A stretch of 25,304 bases of DNA from an uncultured Gilliamella sp. (GTDB lineage: Bacteria > Pseudomonadota > Gammaproteobacteria > Enterobacterales > Enterobacteriaceae). The notes under the pieces are model-generated. The model had not been told where the DNA came from. It worked only from the letters and a program-made list of their open reading frames with translations, and ran no database searches. The stretch spans positions 1-25,304 of the forward strand of contig CALYQY010000027.1 of the NCBI GenBank assembly GCA_945291235.1, given 5' to 3'. Both the position numbers and the translations under genes were made by a program. This document shows positions 1 to 8,664 of the stretch, piece by piece (within the stretch, counting starts at the first letter, position 1; every line of letters starts with the position of its first letter).

Positions 1-51
1 ACCGGTCTCCAAAACCGGGTGTTGGGAGTTCGAGACTCTCCGCCCCTGCCA
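1..51 (+). tRNA. trpT: tRNA-Trp (CCA anticodon), 3' part, cut by window start
   Basis: The window opens in the anticodon stem. The stem CCGGT / ACCGG encloses the loop CTCCAAA, giving anticodon CCA, which reads UGG (Trp). It is followed by the T arm (GGGAG, loop TTCGAGA, CTCTC), the 3' acceptor strand CGCCCCT, discriminator G and a genome-encoded CCA at 49-51. It matches E. coli tRNA-Trp almost base for base. The D arm and 5' acceptor strand lie outside the window. In E. coli trpT ends the aspT-trpT group after rrnC and precedes hdfR-maoP-yifB, so an rRNA operon may lie just upstream here (inference). Confidence 0.95.
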
Positions 52-120
52 TAAATATGATAGCTTTGTCTTAATTTTAGTCGTTCGTTCATTTTTATCT
101 TAGCAAATAAAAGAATTTTG

Positions 121-148
121 TTTACAGATTTACTTAGTCAATTATAAT
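121..148 (+). promoter_or_regulatory. Predicted sigma-70 promoter of maoP
   Basis: A -35 box TTTACA (121-126) and a perfect -10 box TATAAT (143-148) are separated by 16 bp. Transcription would start near 155, about 30 nt before the maoP start codon. The strong ribosome binding site AGAGGA (174-179) sits 6 nt ahead of the ATG. Confidence 0.6.
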
Positions 149-185
149 TCCCGCCCAACTACTTTTACAATCTAGAGGATATAAC

Positions 186-524
186 ATGGCTGAAAGTTTT
201 ATAAGTCAACAACGCTTTTTTGATAATAAGAATTATCCGAGAGGATTTTCCCGTCACGGTGATTTTACGATTAAAGAAGCGCAGATTTTAGAGAAATATG
301 GATGTGCTTTTAGAGATCTGGATGCAGAAACTAAAAAACCTGTTACAGCTGAAGAAAAGTCTTTTGTTGCGGTTTGCAAAGGCAAAAAAGACGCATCTAC
401 TGATTTTGAAAAAACATGGTTAAAATACCTTTCTCGTATCAACAAACCAAAACGTTTTCACACACTATCAGGCGGGAAACCTCAAGTTGATGTGAACGAT
501 GATTTTGTCGATAGTGACGACTAA
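186..524 (+). CDS. maoP: Macrodomain Ori organization protein MaoP (DUF413)
   Basis: MaoP (formerly YifE) acts with the short DNA site maoS to organise the Ori macrodomain of the chromosome in E. coli. The 112 residues equal the E. coli length. The blocks [17 protein letters not shown] (about 17-33), [23 protein letters not shown] (about 88-101) and the acidic end DSDD are nearly identical to the E. coli protein. The ATG has a good AGAGGA ribosome site. The gene converges with yifB across a 4-bp gap, as in E. coli. The LysR regulator hdfR, which separates trpT and maoP in E. coli, is absent. Identity is firm; function is transferred from E. coli. Confidence 0.95.
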   Translation: MAESFISQQRFFDNKNYPRGFSRHGDFTIKEAQILEKYGCAFRDLDAETKKPVTAEEKSFVAVCKGKKDASTDFEKTWLKYLSRINKPKRFHTLSGGKPQVDVNDDFVDSDD

Positions 525-528
525 TTGA

Positions 529-2052
529 TTACCCAATGTTTTTATGTAATTGAATTAATAACCTATCCATAGAACGATAACTTAATGCTTCTGAAATATG
601 TTGTCGTTCTATATTAACTGATGAATCTAAATCCGCAATAGTACGTGAGACTTTCAAAATTCGGTGCCACGCTCGTGCTGAAAGACCTAATTTAATCAAA
701 GCTTGTTCCAAATACTCGTTATTCTCATCCGATAACAGACAATAATGTTTTATCTCATTTACGCTTAGCTGACTATTAAGCTTGTTATTCCTTCCTAATT
801 GTATTTCTCTTGCTTTAAATACTCGCTGTTTTACGCTCTCTGTTGATTCAACTGCGATATTTTTCTGACTAAGTGTCCCTTTAGGTAATAATGGCACTTC
901 GATAGAGATATCAAACCTATCTAAAAATGGCCCCGATAGCCGATTTAAATAACGCATAGTTTGTTGTGGCGTTGTTCTATTATGCGTACCTTGGTAATGA
1001 CCAGTTGGGCTTGGATTCATAGCGGCAATAAGTTGAAATTTGGCAGGAAATTTTATTTTCGCATTGGCTCTTGAAATCACTATTTCGCCCGATTCAATCG
1101 GTTCCCTTAAGGCATCAAGCACTTTACGATTAAATTCCGGTAGTTCATCTAAAAATAGTACGCCATTATGTGCTAATGAAATTTCCCCCGGTTTAGGTAT
1201 TGAGCCACCACCGACTAAGGCTGCGGTTGATGCGCTATGATGAGGCGCTCTAAACGGTCTTTGACGCCAATTTTTTATCGAACCATTAGGACTTACAAGG
1301 CTCGTTATTGCAGCGCTTTGTAACGCTTCATCGTCTGATAACGGCGGTAAAAGCGAAGTTAAACGTGTTGCTAACATTGTTTTACCTGTTCCGGGAGGAC
1401 CAATTAATAATAGATTATGACCACCAGCAGCGGCAATTTCCAACGCTCTTTTAGCATGTTCCTGACCGGCAATATCCTCCAATTTTTCCACTTGATTTCC
1501 AGTATCGTTATGATCACGATATTCAACCATGGGCAAATTGATTTCATTATATAAATATTGGCATAGTTGTAATAAATTAGTGGTGATTAATGTATTGTTA
1601 TGGTGAATCAAAGATAATTCAGATTGATTTTCAGCTGAAATAATTAAAACACGATGATTTTTCTTTGATGCTATTGCCGCCGGAATTGCGCCTTTAACCG
1701 CTCTTATATCGCCCGAAAGCGCTAACTCACCTAAGAACTCATACTGTGCCAGATTATCTACCGGAATTTGTTCTGTAGCAGCTAAAATAGCGATAGCTAT
1801 AGGTAAATCAAAACGACTTCCTTCTTTAGGAAGATCAGCGGGTGAAAGGTTAACGGTGATTTTCTTTGCCGGAAACGTGAAGCCACTATTGATAATGGCA
1901 CTTCTAACCCGATCTTTTGCTTCTTTCACCGTTGCTTCAGGTAGCCCTACCAGCACAAAACCAGGCAATCCATTACTAATGTGTACTTCGACATTGATTT
2001 GCGGTGCTTGTATTCCGATAGAAGCACGGGTTGAGACAATCGCAAGAGACAT
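529..2052 (-). CDS. yifB: YifB/ComM family AAA+ ATPase (Mg-chelatase-like)
   Basis: This is the YifB/ComM family. ComM is a hexameric helicase that drives branch migration during natural transformation in Vibrio and Haemophilus; the role in non-competent relatives is less clear. The order is an N-terminal ChlI-like Lon-fold domain (about 1-160, with VGLPEATVKEAKDRVRSAI), an AAA+ domain with Walker A GPPGTGKT (about 215-222) and Walker B VLFLDELPEF, and a C-terminal Mg-chelatase domain. From the start chosen here the product is 507 aa, against 506 in E. coli. The upstream ATG at 2064 would add MVQI, but the family begins MSLxIV and GGTG lies a few bases ahead of this ATG. It lies downstream of znuB on the same strand, 130 bp away. 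Confidence 0.93.
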   Translation of the reverse strand: MSLAIVSTRASIGIQAPQINVEVHISNGLPGFVLVGLPEATVKEAKDRVRSAIINSGFTFPAKKITVNLSPADLPKEGSRFDLPIAIAILAATEQIPVDNLAQYEFLGELALSGDIRAVKGAIPAAIASKKNHRVLIISAENQSELSLIHHNNTLITTNLLQLCQYLYNEINLPMVEYRDHNDTGNQVEKLEDIAGQEHAKRALEIAAAGGHNLLLIGPPGTGKTMLATRLTSLLPPLSDDEALQSAAITSLVSPNGSIKNWRQRPFRAPHHSASTAALVGGGSIPKPGEISLAHNGVLFLDELPEFNRKVLDALREPIESGEIVISRANAKIKFPAKFQLIAAMNPSPTGHYQGTHNRTTPQQTMRYLNRLSGPFLDRFDISIEVPLLPKGTLSQKNIAVESTESVKQRVFKAREIQLGRNNKLNSQLSVNEIKHYCLLSDENNEYLEQALIKLGLSARAWHRILKVSRTIADLDSSVNIERQHISEALSYRSMDRLLIQLHKNIG

Positions 2053-2107
2053 AATTTGCACCATTAAGTATAAAAAACTTTCTTTAATTTATCGCGTTTA
2101 GATAAAT

Positions 2108-2124
2108 ATTAAGTTCAACTTAAT
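2108..2124. repeat. 17-nt palindrome between znuB and yifB
   Basis: An exact inverted repeat: arm ATTAAGTT, central C, arm AACTTAAT. It lies 56 bp ahead of the yifB start, in its probable promoter region. A weaker dyad (TGCGA at 2131-2135, TCGCA at 2142-2146) lies just beside it and could be a poor terminator for znuCB read on the minus strand. I do not recognise the palindrome as a known operator. Confidence 0.4.
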
Positions 2125-2182
2125 GATAAATGCGACTTTGCTCGCAAAAAATGTTTTGTTTTTTCTTATTTATTGGTTATTT

Positions 2183-2986
2183 TTATTGGTTTTTTTCGCT
2201 TAATAAAAACTTAGCTAAAAATAACGAAATAAAAAATAAACAAGTACCACTCAATACCACTGAAGGGCCTGTCGGTGTGTCATAAATAAGCGAAAAAACT
2301 AAGCCGCCTATAACGGAAAGCATACCGATAATAATCGCAATAAGCGCCATTGCTTCAGGCGTTTTAGCATAATATTTTGCGGTGGCAGCGGGAATGATTA
2401 ATAATGAAGTGATAATTAAAGCCCCGACAAATTTCATTGCTATGCCGATCGTCAAAGCCAATAATAGTGTTAACAGCAGTTTAGTAAATTGTATATTGAT
2501 ACCTTGAGTAAAGGCTAACTCTTCACTGACTGTTATGTATAGAAAATGATTCCAACGCCACAACAGCATTAAGCCAATAAATAAAACACAAATTAAGATT
2601 TGGTATACATCGAACATGGTGACAGCTAATAGATCACCAAATAGATAGCCCATTAAATCGATACGGATACTATCCATTAAACTAATGACCACCAAACCTA
2701 GTGATAATGCACTATGCGCCAAAATGCCGAGTAGGGTATCAATCGGTAGTTGTTTTTGTGATTCCAACCACATTAACCCTAAAGCTAAAATCAGCGTAAC
2801 AAAAATAATGGCATAAAAAAGATTGATATTCAGCAAGAATCCAAACGCTACACCAAGTAAAGCTGCATGCGATAATGTGTCACCAAAATAGGACATCCTT
2901 CGCCAAACAACAAAGGTTCCTAATGGGCCAGTTACACAGCTTAAACACAAACCAGCTAATAAAGACGGGAGCAGTAACTCAATCAT
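2183..2986 (-). CDS. znuB: Zinc ABC transporter permease ZnuB
   Basis: Inner-membrane permease of the high-affinity zinc importer ZnuABC. It has about eight hydrophobic segments and the ABC-3 family hallmarks: [22 protein letters not shown] near the N-terminus, [13 protein letters not shown] mid-protein, the block [20 protein letters not shown], and [11 protein letters not shown] near the end. The start [12 protein letters not shown] at 2986 matches E. coli ZnuB (MIELLFPGWLAG) and gives 267 aa, against 261. An upstream in-frame start would add five residues. The start overlaps the last 8 bp of znuC, and the ribosome site GGAAGG lies inside znuC, so the two are translationally coupled. Confidence 0.95.
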   Translation of the reverse strand: MIELLLPSLLAGLCLSCVTGPLGTFVVWRRMSYFGDTLSHAALLGVAFGFLLNINLFYAIIFVTLILALGLMWLESQKQLPIDTLLGILAHSALSLGLVVISLMDSIRIDLMGYLFGDLLAVTMFDVYQILICVLFIGLMLLWRWNHFLYITVSEELAFTQGINIQFTKLLLTLLLALTIGIAMKFVGALIITSLLIIPAATAKYYAKTPEAMALIAIIIGMLSVIGGLVFSLIYDTPTGPSVVLSGTCLFFISLFLAKFLLSEKNQ

Positions 2987-3761
2987 GATTTTTCCTTCCA
3001 AAATCAGGTAACTTTATCTGTTTAGTCTGTTCAACAGGTTGTTTACAGCAATCGTGTTGATGATTGTGGTGATGTTTATATAAAGCAATTTGTGATGCGC
3101 CATGTTGACCGAACAAGGAGATAAACTCAGGATCGTTAGAGACAATAGCTGGCGTTCCGGAGCAGCAAATATGATGATTTAAACAAATTACCTCATCGGT
3201 TTTAGCCATAACCAAATGCAGATCATGAGAAACCATTAGAATACCGCAATTAAATACATTTTTCGCATCAGCAATAAGATCATATAACAAAACTTGCCCA
3301 TTAACATCGACCCCTTGAGTTGGTTCATCAAGAATTAACAGTTTAGGCCGTTTTGCTAATGCTTGCGCAAGCAAAACCCGCTGAAGTTCACCACCCGATA
3401 GCTGATGCATTGAGCGCTTAATAAAGTATTCAGCTTTGACCAAAGATAAAGTCTCAACAATGTCGTTTTTGCTTAATTGCTTATTTAAGCGCATAAAACG
3501 CTCAACGGTAATGGGTAAAGTTGGATTTAAGTTAATTGATTGAGGAACATAACCAATGGTTAAATTAGGCAAGCGTTCAATGGTACCGGAAGTCTGATCC
3601 ATTAACCCCAAGATCACTTTAACAAGGGTTGATTTACCTGCACCATTTGGGCCAAGTACCGTAATGATTTGATTAAGACTAATCGATAATGAAACATCAT
3701 ATAATATCTTTTGGTGGTTTATTTCGACCGACACATTATCAAGCTTGATTAATTGAGTCAT
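2979..3761 (-). CDS. znuC: Zinc ABC transporter ATP-binding protein ZnuC
   Basis: ATPase subunit of ZnuABC. Visible motifs are Walker [10 protein letters not shown] (37-45), the Q-loop region GYVPQS, signature LSGGE (about 121), Walker [13 protein letters not shown] and the switch histidine in MVSHDLH. The C-terminal tail carries [12 protein letters not shown], a His/Cys-rich stretch that fits zinc handling and is also present in enterobacterial ZnuC. The length is 260 aa, against 251 in E. coli. AAGGG lies 11 nt ahead of the ATG. It is the first gene of the znuCB operon and diverges from znuA across the Zur-type site. Confidence 0.96.
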   Translation of the reverse strand: MTQLIKLDNVSVEINHQKILYDVSLSISLNQIITVLGPNGAGKSTLVKVILGLMDQTSGTIERLPNLTIGYVPQSINLNPTLPITVERFMRLNKQLSKNDIVETLSLVKAEYFIKRSMHQLSGGELQRVLLAQALAKRPKLLILDEPTQGVDVNGQVLLYDLIADAKNVFNCGILMVSHDLHLVMAKTDEVICLNHHICCSGTPAIVSNDPEFISLFGQHGASQIALYKHHHNHQHDCCKQPVEQTKQIKLPDFGRKNHD

Positions 3762-3793
3762 ATTATTGATAGCCCTTGCTGATCTAAATGTTA

Positions 3794-3808
3794 TGTTATA
3801 TTATAACA
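3794..3808. promoter_or_regulatory. Predicted Zur operator between znuC and znuA
   Basis: The core TGTTATATTATAACA is a perfect palindrome around its central base. It matches the core of the enterobacterial Zur motif TGTTATANTATAACA at every fixed position. It lies in the 94-bp divergent gap between znuC and znuA, as the Zur operator does in E. coli. Read on the minus strand, a perfect -10 box TATAAT (+ strand 3800-3805) falls inside the palindrome, so Zur-Zn binding would directly block znuCB transcription. The promoter for znuA is less clear. Confidence 0.82.
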
Positions 3809-3855
3809 ATTATGGGAATCTATTCTATCATATTTTATAAATATGGGATAATGAT

Positions 3856-4815
3856 GTGAAAAATTATATCAATAAAAACATAAAACAATTAGCAAATTAC
3901 TTGATGATCGTTGGTTTTAGCTTTGCTATTGGCGCAATGACCACTTACGCTCAAGCTAAAATTATATCATCTGTTAAACCTATCGGGTTTATCACAGAAG
4001 CCATCGCTTGGAATGTCACTGATACCGAAATTTTATTGCCCGACGGTGTTTCCCCGCATACTTATTCATTAAAGCCTTCAGATCTGCTAAAAATTAAAAA
4101 TGCGCAATTAATTATCTGGGTTGGCGAAGATATGGAAACATTTATGCCTACCGTATTAAAAAATATCGATAAGCAAAAACAAATTGAACTTATGGATATT
4201 GCACAAATTAAACCGTTATTACGTACCAGTCATGAAGAGCATGACCATGATCACGATCATGCAGAAGACGACCCGTCAGAACATCATCATCGTGGCGAGT
4301 ATGATGAACATATTTGGTTATCGCCAAAGATAGCTAGAGTGATTGCACAAACCATTCATGACCAACTTATTAAGTTATATCCCAATAAAAAAGTATTAAT
4401 TGATGAAAATCTAAACAAATTCACAACAAAACTGGCAGATACAGAACAAATCATTGCAAAAAAAGTAATTAACGTACAAAATAGAGGATATTTTGTGTTT
4501 CATGATGCTTATGGGTATTTTGAATCACAGTTCGGATTAAAGAATCTAGGAAGTTTTACTATAAATCCAGCAGTCCAGCCTGGTGTTCAAAAATTGTATG
4601 CAATTCAACAGGAGTTAAAAGAACACCAAGCAGTATGTATATTTAAAGAACCACAGTTTAGCCCTGCAGTTATTGAAAAGTTAGTGAATGGAACTGATGT
4701 ACGAATTGGAGAATTAAATCCATTAGGAACAGGCATTGCTGTAACAAAAGATGCTTATTCACAATTTTTATTAAAATTAACTGAGCAACTGTTGGATTGT
4801 TTGAATGATAAATAA
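3856..4815 (+). CDS. znuA: Periplasmic zinc-binding protein ZnuA
   Basis: Substrate-binding protein that hands Zn(II) to ZnuBC. A Sec signal peptide has a basic start, a hydrophobic core and probable cleavage at AQA/K (34/35). Zinc ligands are expected in GVSPHTYSLKPSD, DEHIWLSP and VFHDAYGYFE. A His/Asp-rich loop spans 126-145 with eight histidines, as in ZnuA and unlike manganese-binding relatives. Two cysteines (AVCIFKEP and LLDCLND) match the family disulfide. The length is 319 aa, against 310 in E. coli. The start is GTG: the basic n-region supports it over the internal ATG at 3904, and GGGA lies 7-8 nt upstream. Two overlapping mini reading frames precede it (see findings). mepM follows after 28 bp. 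Confidence 0.95.
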   Translation: MKNYINKNIKQLANYLMIVGFSFAIGAMTTYAQAKIISSVKPIGFITEAIAWNVTDTEILLPDGVSPHTYSLKPSDLLKIKNAQLIIWVGEDMETFMPTVLKNIDKQKQIELMDIAQIKPLLRTSHEEHDHDHDHAEDDPSEHHHRGEYDEHIWLSPKIARVIAQTIHDQLIKLYPNKKVLIDENLNKFTTKLADTEQIIAKKVINVQNRGYFVFHDAYGYFESQFGLKNLGSFTINPAVQPGVQKLYAIQQELKEHQAVCIFKEPQFSPAVIEKLVNGTDVRIGELNPLGTGIAVTKDAYSQFLLKLTEQLLDCLNDK

Positions 4816-4843
4816 TTTAGATGATAAATAGTTAAGGTTAATT

Positions 4844-6205
4844 TTGGTACGGCAGATTAAATCACTTAATATTGAAAAGAATAAATTTAAAATTCCTTAT
4901 TTTTCAATATTAGGATCTCTGGTTATTATTATCTTATTCATCCTATTATGGCGCCCATTAAATTTTGGACGTACTGTTTATGTTCCTTTAAATTCTCAGG
5001 CACAAACAACCGTTACTGATAAATCTGCGATAGATGTTGGTGAAGGGCGAGTTGAAATTGCCGAAGCTCAATCAAACTCTGACAATGTAACTGAGTCCTC
5101 GGATGAACCGGAAGATCAGATAGCTCCAGATGAAATTGATGAAATTATTGATGGCAAAGATAATAATACTGTTCAATATACGATTTCTCGTGGCGATACC
5201 TTACATGCGATTTTGTTACGTTATAATGTTAGTAAAAAAGATGTATTTTTGCTGACCAATAAATATAAACAACTGGCCAATTTAAGAATAGGGCAGCAAA
5301 TCAGTTGGACAACGGATGATAATCATAATTTACAAAATCTGACATGGGCAATTTCCAGCAATAACATCCGAGTTTATGAGAAATCAGGTGATAAATTCGT
5401 TGAAACGTCCGAGACAGCAGAAAACGTTTCACAAGAAAATAAAGTCATAACCGGGGTTATCAAATCCAGTTTTGTGGCTGATGCGCGTAAAAGTGGCTTA
5501 ACCAGTAATGAAATTGGTATTATCACACGTGCATTACAGTGGCGATTGGATTTTCGCAAACTGCAAATCGGCGATAAATTCTCAGTTGTCTTAACTCGTG
5601 AAAAGCACGGTGATCGCTTATCCAAAAGTCAGCTGCTGGGCGTTAGATTCAAAAATGGCACTAAAGATTATTATGCTATTTTAGCTGACGACGGCAAATA
5701 CTATGATGTCAATGGTGCAAGTTTATCACAAAGCTTTTTCCGTTATCCGCTAGCCAAACAAGCTCGGGTATCTTCCGGCTTTAATCCTCGACGTTTACAT
5801 CCTGTAACCAAAGTTGTCACACCTCATAATGGTGTCGATTTTGCCGTATCAAGGGGCACTCCTGTTTTATCTGTGGGAAATGGTGAAGTTGTTATCGCTA
5901 AATATAGCGGCTCAGCTGGTAACTATGTGGCTATCCGACATGGTCGCCAATATATGACAACTTACATGCATTTAGATAAAATTCTGGTGAAACAAGGGCA
6001 ACAAGTGAAGCAGGGTGATAAAATTGGTCTATCTGGTAATACCGGGCGTTCAACCGGCCCTCATTTACACTTTGAACTGCATATTAACAACAAACCTGTT
6101 AACCCATTAACGGCAAGTTTACCGATCAATGAAGGTTTAACCGGTAAATCTAAAAAAGCGTTCTTAGCAAAAGTGAAACAGATCCAATCGCAACTAACGT
6201 TTTAA
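4844..6205 (+). CDS. mepM: Murein DD-endopeptidase MepM (LysM, M23)
   Basis: Cuts D-Ala-mDAP peptide crosslinks so that new glycan strands can be inserted; it acts in the periplasm, anchored by an N-terminal membrane segment (about 19-39). Domains in order are the anchor, an acidic low-complexity linker (about 60-105), LysM (about 112-157, with YTISRGDTLHAILLRYNV), a middle domain, and the M23/LytM peptidase. The zinc ligands are present: H328 and D332 in HNGVD, and H407/H409 in HLHFE. The length is 453 aa, against 440 in E. coli. The start is TTG, with AAGG 6 nt upstream and no in-frame ATG nearby. It directly follows znuA, as in E. coli, with no obvious promoter in the 28-bp gap, so it probably shares the Zur-controlled transcript. 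Confidence 0.94.
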   Translation: MVRQIKSLNIEKNKFKIPYFSILGSLVIIILFILLWRPLNFGRTVYVPLNSQAQTTVTDKSAIDVGEGRVEIAEAQSNSDNVTESSDEPEDQIAPDEIDEIIDGKDNNTVQYTISRGDTLHAILLRYNVSKKDVFLLTNKYKQLANLRIGQQISWTTDDNHNLQNLTWAISSNNIRVYEKSGDKFVETSETAENVSQENKVITGVIKSSFVADARKSGLTSNEIGIITRALQWRLDFRKLQIGDKFSVVLTREKHGDRLSKSQLLGVRFKNGTKDYYAILADDGKYYDVNGASLSQSFFRYPLAKQARVSSGFNPRRLHPVTKVVTPHNGVDFAVSRGTPVLSVGNGEVVIAKYSGSAGNYVAIRHGRQYMTTYMHLDKILVKQGQQVKQGDKIGLSGNTGRSTGPHLHFELHINNKPVNPLTASLPINEGLTGKSKKAFLAKVKQIQSQLTF

Positions 6206-6228
6206 CTTTGGCTTATAGATAATATAGT

Positions 6229-6247
6229 GTGGGCGCACCACTTTTTT
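6229..6247 (+). terminator. Possible intrinsic terminator after mepM
   Basis: The short stem GTGG (6229-6232) / CCAC (6238-6241) with loop GCGCA is followed at once by six T residues (6242-6247), 24 bp after the mepM stop. The stem is only four perfect pairs, so termination may be partial. Confidence 0.45.
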
Positions 6248-6281
6248 ACAAAAAGTTTGCAGATATCTGGCTAAAAAACTG

Positions 6282-6290
6282 TGTTATTAT
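6282..6290 (+). promoter_or_regulatory. Possible extended -10 promoter of mrcB
   Basis: An extended -10 element, TG-T-TATTAT, lies 36 bp before the mrcB TTG start. The upstream TTGCAG (6257-6262) is 22 bp from the -10 box, too far to be a normal -35, so the promoter would rely on the extended -10. Confidence 0.35.
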
Positions 6291-6326
6291 AAGCTAATTT
6301 TATACAGTGTAATTGTTAGGTGTAGT

Positions 6327-8654
6327 TTGAATAAATCAACCCAAAAAAAATCAGCTAAGAAAAAATCAAAAAATAAAAAGAGATCTTTATGGCGTCGATT
6401 TTGGTCATTAATCTTCAAACTTTTTTTGATTTTTATGGCCGTAACTGTTGTTTACGGCATCTATCTTGATCAACAAATTAAAGAGCGAATAGAAGGTAAT
6501 GTTTGGGAATTACCTGCGGCAGTATATGGGCAAATTATCGACCTTGAACCGGATAGTGATTACAGTTTAAGTGATGTTGTGACCATGCTTAATGGCGCAC
6601 AATATCGTCAGCAAGATAGTAAAGCAACTCGTCCCGGTGAATTCATTGTATCTAATGATGCGGTAGAAATTTATCGCCGACCATTCATGTTCCCTGATGG
6701 TGAAGAGCAAGCTTTTCGCGTTAGAATTACCTTTTATGATAACCGCATCGACCGCATCACAAATTTAGATACCGGACGAGATTTTGGTTTACTCAAAATC
6801 GATCCTAAATTAATCACCATGATGCACTCGCCTAATGGTGAGCAACGGCTATTTGTGCCATTAAAACAGTTTCCGGATTCGTTGTTACAAACACTCATTG
6901 CCACCGAAGATAAGCGTTTTTATGAGCATCATGGTATAAGTCTATACTCCATTGGTCGGGCTATTTATGTGAATTTAACCACCGGTCGCACCGAAGGTGG
7001 TAGCACCTTAACCCAACAGACAGTTAAAAATCTGTTTTTGAGCAATGAAAGGAGTTTAAGTCGTAAATTACGTGAAGCTTATATGGCGTTAATTTTAGAT
7101 GCGCGTTATAGCAAAGAGCGTATTTTAGAGCTCTATCTTAACGAAGTCTATTTTGGTCAAGCAGGTGCTGAGGAAATTCACGGATTTCCGTTAGCCAGTC
7201 TTTACTATTTCGGCCGCCCGGTTAATGAATTAACTTTAGATCAGCAAGCGGTATTAGTGGGTATGGTCAAAGGGGCATCGGTTTATAATCCTTGGACTCA
7301 ACCCCAACAAGTTACCGAACGCCGTAATGTGGTGTTAAAACTGGCTCAGCAACAAGGTATTATCGATGAAGAGCTATACAATCTATTAAGTCAGCGCCCA
7401 CTTTCGGTTTTACCTAAAGGCGGGGTGATTTCTCCACAACCTGCCTTTATGCAAGTTGTTCGTAGTGAACTGCGAAAACAGTTAGGCGATAAAGCCGATC
7501 ATCTCTCCGGAATGAAAATTTTCACCACCTTCGATCCAGTGGCACAAGCTTCAGCTGAACAAGCGGTCACCAATCAGATTGAAACATTACGTAAATCGAC
7601 CAGCAAAGATTTACAAACAGCTATGGTGATTGTCAGCCGTGAAACCGGTGAAATTCGGTCTATTATTGGTAGTGCTGAGCCTCGTTATCCTGGTTACAAC
7701 CGTGCTTGGTTAACAAGACGAGCAATAGGCTCATTGGCAAAACCGTCAACCTATTTAACTGCGCTTGGGCAACCCGACCATTATCAACTTAACACTTGGC
7801 TTGATGATAGCCCGTTATCAATTAAGCTCGATAATGGTTCTTATTGGCAACCTAAAAACTACGATCGTAAATTCCGAGATCGAGTGATGTTGGTTGATGC
7901 TTTAGCACTTTCTCTTAATGTACCAACGGTCAATCTCGGTATGGCATTAGGGCTTGATGCGACCAAAAATACACTTCAATCATTGGGCGTACCGTCTGAC
8001 AGGATCCCTAATTTACCGTCAAGATTACTTGGTGCATTGGAATTAACACCACTTGAAACAGCACAAATGTTCCAAACTATCGCAAATAATGGTAAGCGCT
8101 CACCATTAACAATTTTAAGATATGTATTGACTGATAAAGGCGAACTTGTTTATCAAAGCTACCCACAACAAATTCAAGCGGTATCTCAACAGTCGGCTTA
8201 TCTAACAACTTACGCTATGCAACAAGTGGTCGCATCGGGAACATCTCGATCATTAAAAGCTAAATATGGCTCATTTAATTTAGCGGCTAAAACCGGCACA
8301 AGTAATGATTCACGTGATAGCTGGTTTACCGGGATTGACGGCAAAAATGTTGCGGTCATTTGGATTGGGCTTGATGATCATACACCAATGAAATTAACCG
8401 GTGCGACGGGTGCACTAAAAATATATAGTGAATACTTACAAAACAATCCACCGAAAAAATTGCTGCAACCGTTACCGCAAAATATCTTTACCATGCCTAT
8501 CGACAGTAATGGTCAATGGCAATGCGACGGTAGCAGTGGAGGACGTACTTTACCGGTATGGACAACCAACCCGCAAAGCTTATGTTCAGCCAATAATGAA
8601 TTGACGCCGACACAACAAGCGCCATCGTGGGTAACGGATATGTTTAACAACTAA
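6327..8654 (+). CDS. mrcB: Bifunctional penicillin-binding protein 1b (PBP1b)
   Basis: Class A PBP that polymerises glycan strands from lipid II and crosslinks them. A very basic cytoplasmic tail (rich in KKSKNKK) precedes one membrane segment (about 25-45). A UB2H-like region (about 55-140), which binds the activator LpoB in E. coli, is followed by the GT51 glycosyltransferase with catalytic Glu194 in [12 protein letters not shown] and the motif [12 protein letters not shown]. The transpeptidase has S469-x-x-K472 (GSLAKPS), S529-x-N531 and K655-T-G. The length is 775 aa, against 844 in E. coli, with shorter ends. The start is TTG, with TTAGG 6 nt upstream. mutM follows after 10 bp, so the two are probably cotranscribed; that pairing is not the E. 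coli order. Confidence 0.94.
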   Translation: MNKSTQKKSAKKKSKNKKRSLWRRFWSLIFKLFLIFMAVTVVYGIYLDQQIKERIEGNVWELPAAVYGQIIDLEPDSDYSLSDVVTMLNGAQYRQQDSKATRPGEFIVSNDAVEIYRRPFMFPDGEEQAFRVRITFYDNRIDRITNLDTGRDFGLLKIDPKLITMMHSPNGEQRLFVPLKQFPDSLLQTLIATEDKRFYEHHGISLYSIGRAIYVNLTTGRTEGGSTLTQQTVKNLFLSNERSLSRKLREAYMALILDARYSKERILELYLNEVYFGQAGAEEIHGFPLASLYYFGRPVNELTLDQQAVLVGMVKGASVYNPWTQPQQVTERRNVVLKLAQQQGIIDEELYNLLSQRPLSVLPKGGVISPQPAFMQVVRSELRKQLGDKADHLSGMKIFTTFDPVAQASAEQAVTNQIETLRKSTSKDLQTAMVIVSRETGEIRSIIGSAEPRYPGYNRAWLTRRAIGSLAKPSTYLTALGQPDHYQLNTWLDDSPLSIKLDNGSYWQPKNYDRKFRDRVMLVDALALSLNVPTVNLGMALGLDATKNTLQSLGVPSDRIPNLPSRLLGALELTPLETAQMFQTIANNGKRSPLTILRYVLTDKGELVYQSYPQQIQAVSQQSAYLTTYAMQQVVASGTSRSLKAKYGSFNLAAKTGTSNDSRDSWFTGIDGKNVAVIWIGLDDHTPMKLTGATGALKIYSEYLQNNPPKKLLQPLPQNIFTMPIDSNGQWQCDGSSGGRTLPVWTTNPQSLCSANNELTPTQQAPSWVTDMFNN

Positions 8655-8664
8655 GTGGAATATT

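Noticed and set aside
254..445. Minus-strand frame opposite maoP, and similar long frames opposite other genes
   Set aside because: These are shadow frames of well-identified genes with no ribosome sites or family signals.
4231..4290. His/Asp-rich repeat in znuA considered as a novel low-complexity insertion
   Set aside because: A His-rich loop at this place is a normal part of ZnuA zinc-binding proteins.
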